From: Acanthochromis polyacanthus
Lineage: Eukaryota; Chordata; Actinopteri; Pomacentridae
Direction of reading: 5' to 3'
Assembly: GCF_021347895.1 (NCBI RefSeq)
Contig: NC_067120.1
Span: 24,413,361 to 24,477,360 of the forward strand
Length of the DNA: 64,000 bases
Every line of letters begins with the position of its first letter. Position 1 is the first letter of the stretch. Both the position numbers and the translations under genes were made by a program. Shown here in pieces: positions 42,001-51,000 of this stretch. The notes under the pieces were generated by a model. That model saw only the letters and a list, made by a program, of their open reading frames with translations, searched no databases and was not told the origin of the DNA.

Positions 42001-45000
42001 AACACCACGCTAAAGTAAGGTTAACTTCAGCAATCTGTTCTGTCAGACACGTCTAACTAACAGAGACATGATCTGCACAAGAGATACAAATAGTCACCAC
42101 AAATGAGAAAATGTGCTATTTTTGCAGTGGTTGAAACCATGCTAACAGACAGTGGCTCAGGAGGCAGCCACAGATTACCTTCAGAACATGTAAGGTATAT
42201 TGGTTCCACATATCAGTTATCAGTCTTTCGTGATTATCAATAATCAGCATCGGTTTTGGCCTGAAAAACCTGTAGCAGTGGATTCCCAATCTACAGCTGT
42301 CTAGCTCACCCACAACAAACACGACACGTGCCTCTCTCTGAATCCATCTCATGAAACTCTTTGACATTGACATGCTTTCAGGCCTAAGGTGTGCTTCCAT
42401 GACTAAGACCTTCTGGTTGCTTTGTTTGAAGAAGGAACAAATAACTATGGAAAAACTACCGGCATTACCCTTTGTATTCCTTCTTTTAAACTGTACTGCT
42501 TTGGTGGAAGCAGTGTTCCTCACAGATAGAAGATAACTGATCCGTATCCTGGCCTGGAATTTTTCTGTGTCAAGTTTGCATGTTCTCCCTGTCCTGTGTG
42601 GGTTTTCTTCCAGTTTGCTTCCACAGTCCAAAGACATGCTGAGGTTAATTGGTGATTCTAAATTGTCCGGATCTTCAATCTGGTGGTGGCCAAGAAGAAG
42701 TCAGGTGGCTTGCGCCCCTGCGTCGACCTCAGGCAGGTAAATAAGGCAGTGGTCCCAGACAAATACCCGCTGCCCACGGTGGAGGAGCTGTCTGCTAAGT
42801 TCCACGGCTCCTCTGTCTTTTCTAAACTCGACCTCTGCCAAGGCTACCTGCAGGTTCCCCTACATCCAGACAGCCACAACCTCCCAGCCTTCGTGACGCA
42901 CATGGGTGTCTTCCGGTACACTCGCACGCCCTTCGGCCTCAGCTCAGTGCCCAGCTGCTTTCAGAAAATCATGGCCACCATCTTTGATGGCATTCCCGGC
43001 GTCGTTGTGTACTTGGACGACATTATGGTACACGGGGAGTCTCCCACCGCGCACGATGAACGCCTGTCCAAGGTGCTCGACGTGCTTAGCAGCCACAACC
43101 TCATGCTGAATGGGGAGAAGTGCATCTTTGCAGCACCTGTCATCGAGTTTGTGGGGTTCCGCCTGACCAGTGAGGGCCTGAGCCCGCTCCACTTGAACTT
43201 TGACGCCATTCTGCGCCTGACAGAGCCCTCCTGTCCGGCTGAGTTGTCCTCATGTCTGGGCATTAAAGCCTTTTACCTCCGTTTCCTGCCCCGCTATTCT
43301 GAAACCACAGCTCCGCTACGTGCCCTCCTTAAATAAGACGTACCATGGTCGTGGACCCCTGCATGCTCTGCCGTCGTCAGTCAGCTCAAGTCTCAGCTCA
43401 CCTCCCCACCAGTGCTCGCCCACTTTGACCTGCTGAGTCCGACGTTCGTAACCTGCGATGCATCCAACTCCACAGTCAGCGCCGTCCTGTCCCAAGTCCA
43501 GCAAGGGACTGAGCGCCCGGTGGCATTTGCCTCGAGGTCCCTGACCCCAGCCGAACGCAAGTATTCGGTGGGGGAGAGGGAGGCCCTGGCTTGCATTTGG
43601 GCATGTGAACGCTGGCATATGTACCTGTACGGGAGGCACTTCACATTGCGCCCCTCCAACCAGCAATATCCCTGCAGGAACTACAAGCAGCATCTGCTTA
43701 AGACCCCCTGTTTGCCCAGCTCCGCACCTTCATCCAAGAGGGCTGGCCCACTAGTGTTCCAGAGGAGCTGTTGCCCTTCAGCTGGGTCAAAGGGGAGCTC
43801 TCTTGCTGGAACGATGTCGGTGTGGCGAGAGGGCTGTGTACAGCAATCCCCAACACTCTGAGGGCCCGCATCCTGGCCATGGCGCACGAAGGCCACCTGG
43901 GCGTTGTCAAGGTGAAACAACGCTGCAGGAGCTTGGTCTGGTGGCCGGCCATCAACAGGGACATTGAGGTAATGGTGAAAGACTGTACAGCTTGCCTCAT
44001 CAGCGGCAAGACCGGCCCACCCCCTGCCTCTGCCCCTGCAGCCTCTGCCGTGGCCACTGACACCGTGGAACCACATACAGGTGGATATCTGCGGTGAGCT
44101 TCATGGTGTCCCTCAGCACCAACGTTTTCTTCTGGTGGCTTACGACCTCCATTCCAAATGGCCTGAGGTCCTCCTCGTTGGTTCTGTTACCACCAAAGTG
44201 GTCACGGACTTTCTCTCCTCCCTGTTCGCCCGTTGGGGTATGCCGGATGCCATTACTACCGATAACGGGCCACAGTTCATCTCGACTGACTTCACGGCTT
44301 TTGTGGAGGGGAGGAGGATCAAACACATCAAGACTGCCTTATACCATCCACAGGCCAACGGTGGTGTCAAGAGATTCAACCAGACACTGAAGAATGGGCT
44401 CAGAGCACACCTAGCGGATGGTCTCCCACTTTCGTCTGTATTACAAAGCACTCTACTCCACTACAGAGCAACGCCGCACTCCACAACAGGCAGTTCCCCA
44501 GCTCTCCTGATGCTGGGACGTGAACTGCAGCTTCCACTGGATCGCCTACGGCCCCCAACAGAGAGTACCTCGGCAATGACATGTTCCCCAAGTGCCAGGG
44601 TGGCGGAGCAGCAACGCTGCAAGAAGCAGCGTTTTGACAAGAAATGTAGAGTGAAACACCAAGCCCTCGCAGTGGCTGATTGGGTCTGGATTCGCCGGCC
44701 CAGTCGATCCCACAAGTTGCTCTCATTCTGGTCGACACCACGACAGATCACAGCACAGCTAGGACCAGCCACTTTCCGCCTGGCTGATGGCTCGCGGTGG
44801 CATGCAAGCCGCCTTAGAAGAGTGACACCACCACCCATCATGGACCAGGCAGTTACAGCGGGTTTGCACCACACAGACATGGACTGGGACATCCCTGAGG
44901 CACAGCCTGTGCATCCAAACACACAGCAGCCCGAGCCGGGTGCACCTGCTCATCCACTACAGCCCGAGCGATGTCCTGTCCGGGCCCATCAGAGGTCTTC

Positions 45001-48000
45001 CTATCTCAAGGACTATGTGGTGGACTTGTGAAACAGTAGGAATAGCCGGCTAGGTGGCAGAATAATCCACACGGCTATTCGGGTGAACTGGTAGTCTACC
45101 CGGTTCACCCAGTTAGGTTGGCTGCGTTCAGGCCTTGACTGCAGGGCACACCTCTGTTGTCTGTTCTTTATGAAAGGGGGGGTAAATGTAGCATACTGCT
45201 TATAGGCGCGTCACGACAGCATGACATCAGCCATAAAGCAGTCTGGTGTGTGTGCGTGAGCCGCAAAGTGTATGTACATGTGCTGGTCTGCAGGTTTGTT
45301 GAATAAACCGTTTTCTGGATGTAACAACATTATTATTTTGTTAAAAGCAATGACAAACTTATTAGAAAATGCACACATATAAAGTAGGGCTGCACAGTGT
45401 TGCAGTGGTTAGCACTTTCGCCTTGCAGCAAGAAGATCCCTGGTTCAAATCCCAGGGCCTGGGATCTTTCTGCATGGAGTTTGCATGTTCTCCCTGTGCA
45501 TGCGTGGGTTTTCTCCGGGTACTCCGGCTTCCTCCCACAGTCCAAAAATATGCTGAGGTTAGTTGATCACTCTGAATTGCCCGTAGGTGTGAATGTGAGT
45601 GTGATTGTTCGTCTGTATATATAGCCCTGCGACAGACTGGCAACCTGTCCAGGGTGTCCCCCGCCTTCGCCTGAGTCAGCTGGGATAGGCTCCAGCACCC
45701 CCTGCGACCCTAGTGAGGATAAAGCGGTGTATAGAGAATGGATGGATGGATGGACACATATAAATGTTAAGAGCGAGGCGAGGTGAACCCAAGCAGCAGG
45801 CGACAGGCAGGCAAGTGAATCAATAATAAATTTATTTTACAGAAAATAAAACAAAAGGCACTCCGTAAGGGAGGCACAGAAAACAAACAGAACAGGCAAC
45901 TGAAACTGAAACCAAGGATGACGGCTCACGGCTGCCATGGGGGCCGAACCAAAACTAACGGGAAAGGTGACTCACATAAAGTCCAGGGAGAGTTGGAAGA
46001 CGAGGTGGGGAGCTGAACCGAGGAAGCTGGCGGCAAGGATATGGCAGAGACCGAGGAGCGGGCAGACCAGGGGCAGATGCCGGAGCGGAGGAAGGAAGAC
46101 GAGCAAAAGGGGGTTCCGAGGTGAGAGGGGGAGAAGACGGAGCAGGCGAAGAATATCCAGGGTGGACAAGTCCAGACAGAGGTGTAATCCTGACGGGGAA
46201 TCACAGTCAATGGCCCAGCATGGCGTAGTGCTGAGAGCCAGGCTTTGAACTGCCGGTGATTGCCGATTACGGCCAGCTGCGCTCCTTCGCAGCCGTCTCT
46301 AATTAGGCTGAGAGCCGAGCAGGAGAGGGAGGAGCCATAACAATAAAGTTCCAAATAATATCAGCTTTAGGGTATGTTTTCCATTTTGTGGGATTATTTG
46401 ATCATCTATAGAGATTTATTTTGTCTTTTATAGTATTCTCAAATTTTTGTTCAGTTCATAGAAAGCCAAGTATAGAATCATCTCTGGAAACCAAGAGAAG
46501 TCTACCACAGTGCACTACACAGACAGAAAAGCAATGACCATTTTGCTTTTTAATTTTCCAATCTGCCACACAATGTGATGTTCTGACATGACCATGGACC
46601 TTGACTACACAAAAAATGCAGAAGAGGCTTCACTCACCCCATCAGGCCACCAAATATCTCTGTTACATAAGAGTAGTCTCCTCCAGATTTGGGAATGGTG
46701 ACACCTAGCTCCGCGTAGCAGAGGGAGCCCAGAGCAGCAATACAGCCTCCCAGCAGCCAAACCACTAATGCCAAACCCACTGAGCCCGAGTGCTCCAGAA
46801 CCCCCTTAGGAGAGATGAAGATCCCAGAGCCAATGATGTTCCCTGAGGAGAAAAGAAGGTACATTATCTAAAAAGGCAATAAAATTTTTATAAAGCACCA
46901 TTTTCTCAGTAATGATGTGAAACTGGCTTTGCAGAGAGAAGAATATCTAAACGGCAAAATGTACTGGCAGCATAGGGAAAATATGAAAACAACAAATAGG
47001 GAAAACTTACAGAATATAAAATATTACATGAATAATTAAGAAAAACAGGCTGCACTGCACAGTGAAACAGTGGTTGTCACTTTCGCCTTGCAGCTACAAG
47101 ATCCCCGGCTCATGTCCTCGCCTTGATGGGATCTTTCTGCATGGAGTTTGCATGTTCTCCCTGTGCATGAGTGGGTTTTCTCCAGATACCCCAGCTTCCT
47201 CCTACAGTCCACAACCATGCTGAAATTACCTGGCAACTCTAAATTGTCTGCAGGAGTGAATGTGAGTGTGCATGTTTGTTTCCATGTGTAGCCCTTTGAT
47301 AGATTGTTGACCTGTCCAGGGTGTCCCCTGACTTCGCCCTAAGTCAGCTGGGATAGACTCCAGGCCCCCCGCAAGCCTAATGAGGATTAAGCTGTGTTTA
47401 GAGAATGGATGGGTAATTAAGAAAAATATAGCATGTGTTGAACAGAGTCAGAAAAATAAAGATGGCAGTATTAAGATGGAAAAAAAAAATACAAAATATG
47501 GTTCTGCTTAAGGATCAAGTCAATAAATGGGGGTCCTTTAGACTGGTCAACAGACCAAAGTGTATCTTTGGCAAACATATGTCATACGACTGCTTAGTTA
47601 ATTTTAAATGTGTTATCCAAAAATATGTAATAGCCCATGCAACCCTAAAGGCAGTTTTGTTACCCTGCCAAGGAATACGGCGGGAGTGATGTGACGATAG
47701 GTGTTGGTTTGTCTGTCTGTCTGTCTGCTGGCAACATGACTCAAAAACAGACTAACAGATTTGGATAAAATTTTCAGGGAAGGTCAGAAATGGCACAAGG
47801 ACCAAGTGATTTGATTTTGACAGTGATGAGACTTATTGTCTGGATCCACAGATTTGTTCAAGGTTTCTGTACCATTGCTAGACAGCAGCACGGCATCATC
47901 TTAACTATGACTACAAGTGAACACTACGTCAGCTGTTTGCTAATGATCACATGATTGTGATCTTACTACAAATCAACTGCTGCGGACCACAAATTTTTCA

Positions 48001-51000
48001 AAGATTTCATCTGTCAGTTATAGAACGACTGAGCAGCCTTGGCGGAGTAGTGCGCTCTCTAAATGCTTTTCTTTTGACAACATGTAGCAAAGTATACAGC
48101 CAGATTCATAAGTAATAAACACAGTCTATGTAATTTTGCCTTTGTACAACCCCGTGATAGATTTGAAAAGACACAGTCTAGATGTGATGGATGTGTAGGC
48201 TTTTTGCTATCATTAAAAGAGTCTGACTAAAATGTTGCATACACTGTTCAAGAACTGGACATTTTGCAACATTTAAACATTGAATGCATTTCAGTGAATA
48301 AGCTTTATAAATTAAAATGTTTAAATACTGTTTATTCAATCAATTTACTAAGGTTGTTGCATCTGTCTTTTAGACATGGTTACAGTTATAGTATATAGAT
48401 GAATGGATACATAATGTGTCCTGATCGTTCTCTGTGGATGTTTGTTTCTTGTAGACCACACACCACTGTCCTCCTAGTGCAGTACTGTAGATGTCCGAAC
48501 AGATACGTGCTGTCCACATGTGACTTGTTAGGAGGAGTTTTCACATGCTACACACCACACAGAACATCTCAAACATTTCTGCTGCTGCACTCTAAAAACA
48601 CCAGTGAGACTCTTGAGCAATCTCATTCACACAATCCAAACTGTTCCCCCTTAAGTTTATACAGAGGGCATTAAAACACAAAGAGCTCTATACCAGAGGG
48701 AGTTAGAGAAGGATGTAAAGGCCATTACTCAGGATGGGGACAATCCCTCCTGCCTAGAGCCTCAGTATGCAGTGTAGAGTACCAGCAGATCCAACACATT
48801 CAGAGTACAACGCTACCAGTAGCACAGCAGAAGGCAGCCAAGTGGCACACACAGCCATTACATAACCAGACATAAATTATCCACTCCAGTCTGCAGAGGT
48901 GGGCAGTGACCGACTCACCTTTTGCAACTGTTTGTTTCTGCCACTTCCTCGAACACAGACAAAAAATGTAATTGTGTTGGAGGTATTATGGTCCAGAAAA
49001 AAGATTTAGGTTTAGACAAATGACCTCTGCTGTTGAGCCTGGTCCTGTGTGCCGAGCAGCCAGCTTGTTCTCTGTGAATGGAAAGGTGCTTCAGCATTCT
49101 GCACACAGGACTATTTATTGTTCTGGAGAAGGATTTTCTCAAAAAAAGCCAACTGTGGAGGAGGTCCAGCACCAAAAACCATGACGGTCGCAGGTCAGAC
49201 ATCAGAAAAGCCATTGTAATGTGGTTTCTAAGCAGAATTAGCCACTTACTATAGATGTCAGTGAACTTCTCTGTAGCAATCTGCGGTTCAGTACCTTGCT
49301 CAACAATACTTTGACATGCAGAGCTGGGGTTGGAACCACTAACCATGTATGTACACTACCGTTCAAAAGTTTGGGGTCAGCCAGGCAATTTCATGTTTAC
49401 CATGAAAACTCACACTTTTATTCATGTACTAACATGATTGCACAACGGTTTTCTAATCATCAGTTTGTCTTTCAACACCATTATCTAACACAAAGTAGCA
49501 TTAGAATACAAGAGTAATGGTTCCTGGAAATGGGCCTCTGTACTACCCCGATGTAGATATTCCATTAAAAATCAGTCTTACAGCTAGAACAGTCATTTAC
49601 CACACGAACAATGTCTAGACTGTATTTCTGATTCGTCTTCATTGAAAAAAACTTCTTTTCTTTCAAAAATAAGGACATTTCTAAATGATCCCAAATTTTT
49701 AAATGGTAGTGTATGGAATAAAGTGTTGCATGTTGTAAACCACAGATTCCTCCAAAGGTCCCACTAGCAACCTGACACATGTTTAAACCTCACTGCATAC
49801 CAGACAATAGAACTCCTAGATTTGATAGTCTTTCAATCCTTGTATTCTTAACAATGGTAAGGAAAAAAAACATGTAAATGTGTTGTTCGATGTTACGTGC
49901 TGTCATCTAAACCAGGGTTTTTGCAACCGCGGGTACCACAGTCAGTATTGAAGTAAAATGTAAGTCACACTGACCCAACAAACCTTTCACCATCCACAGT
50001 GATAACAAAACAAACAGCTGTAAAAATGATGAGCAAATGCTACAAAGCATCACAAACACTGAAACGGCAGAATAAACAGAAATCTAGCTGGGATCTGAAA
50101 TTGAATTTGTAGAAGGCATTACTTTAAATCCACTACTTACTATCCAGTTTTTGTTTGTATATACAGGGTTTCCCCTCTGTTTAGTGGACATGTCACAACA
50201 TCTAATGCCAGGTTCAGACTACAAAATCTAAGCCTAATATCAGCCTGCCTCGAAATAAGTAATCTGCCACGACTGTAAATAAGTATTAGGCACAGGTGTA
50301 GCCCAGTTAACAGTTGTTTTTTTCTTTATTTTATTTTTTACTTTATCATTATTGGACAGAATGAATGGTATGGTTTAATTATATATGTGTTGTTTAAAGT
50401 ATTGTACAGAAAGTTTTTTTTGGGGGGGATGTATAGTAACCTCTAATATTAATGATAATCTGGCACTAACCTACCTACCTACTTATGTTTTCAGGATGAA
50501 TGAAGTATCTATCTATCTATCTCTCAGGCTCAGCTTTAATCAAAAATGAACTTTTCAGCTTCAGTGGACATACAGACCACTGTTGCCCTGGGTGACAGTG
50601 TACATTGCCATAAACACACACTTTAGTATTTTTTACCAAAAATCCTCATAAAACATTGCGTTGCAGATTTACTAGGGACAGTTTTCAGCAGCAGATTAAT
50701 ACAAATTCTTGCTACAACATCAAATTTGTATTAATCTGCTGCTGAAAACTGTCCCCAGTAAATCTTTGCTTGTGCAGTGACATGTAATTCTAGGGATTTA
50801 CCAAAAGTATTGATTTTTGTCTTTTGGACCAAAAAGCCAGGAAGTCAAGGTGCCAAATGCCATGAGGATTCACTTTGTAGGATTTCATAATATCTGAACC
50901 AAATTTCATAATAATGTTTCCTTTCCTACTATTGAACAAAAAAACATAACTAAACACAATGCAGTTTCTCCTCTTTAGCCTCATCAGAGGTGCCCACAGG

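Noticed and set aside
43393..44953. Many long minus-strand frames opposite the gypsy remnant
   Set aside because: GC-rich pol sequence leaves the opposite strand open by composition; none resembles a protein.
45926..46354. Open frames on both strands in the GC-rich block
   Set aside because: Low-complexity arginine- or leucine-rich translations with no domain; likely a repeat's noncoding part.
50510..50525. (TATC)n run as a feature of interest
   Set aside because: A short, ordinary microsatellite.
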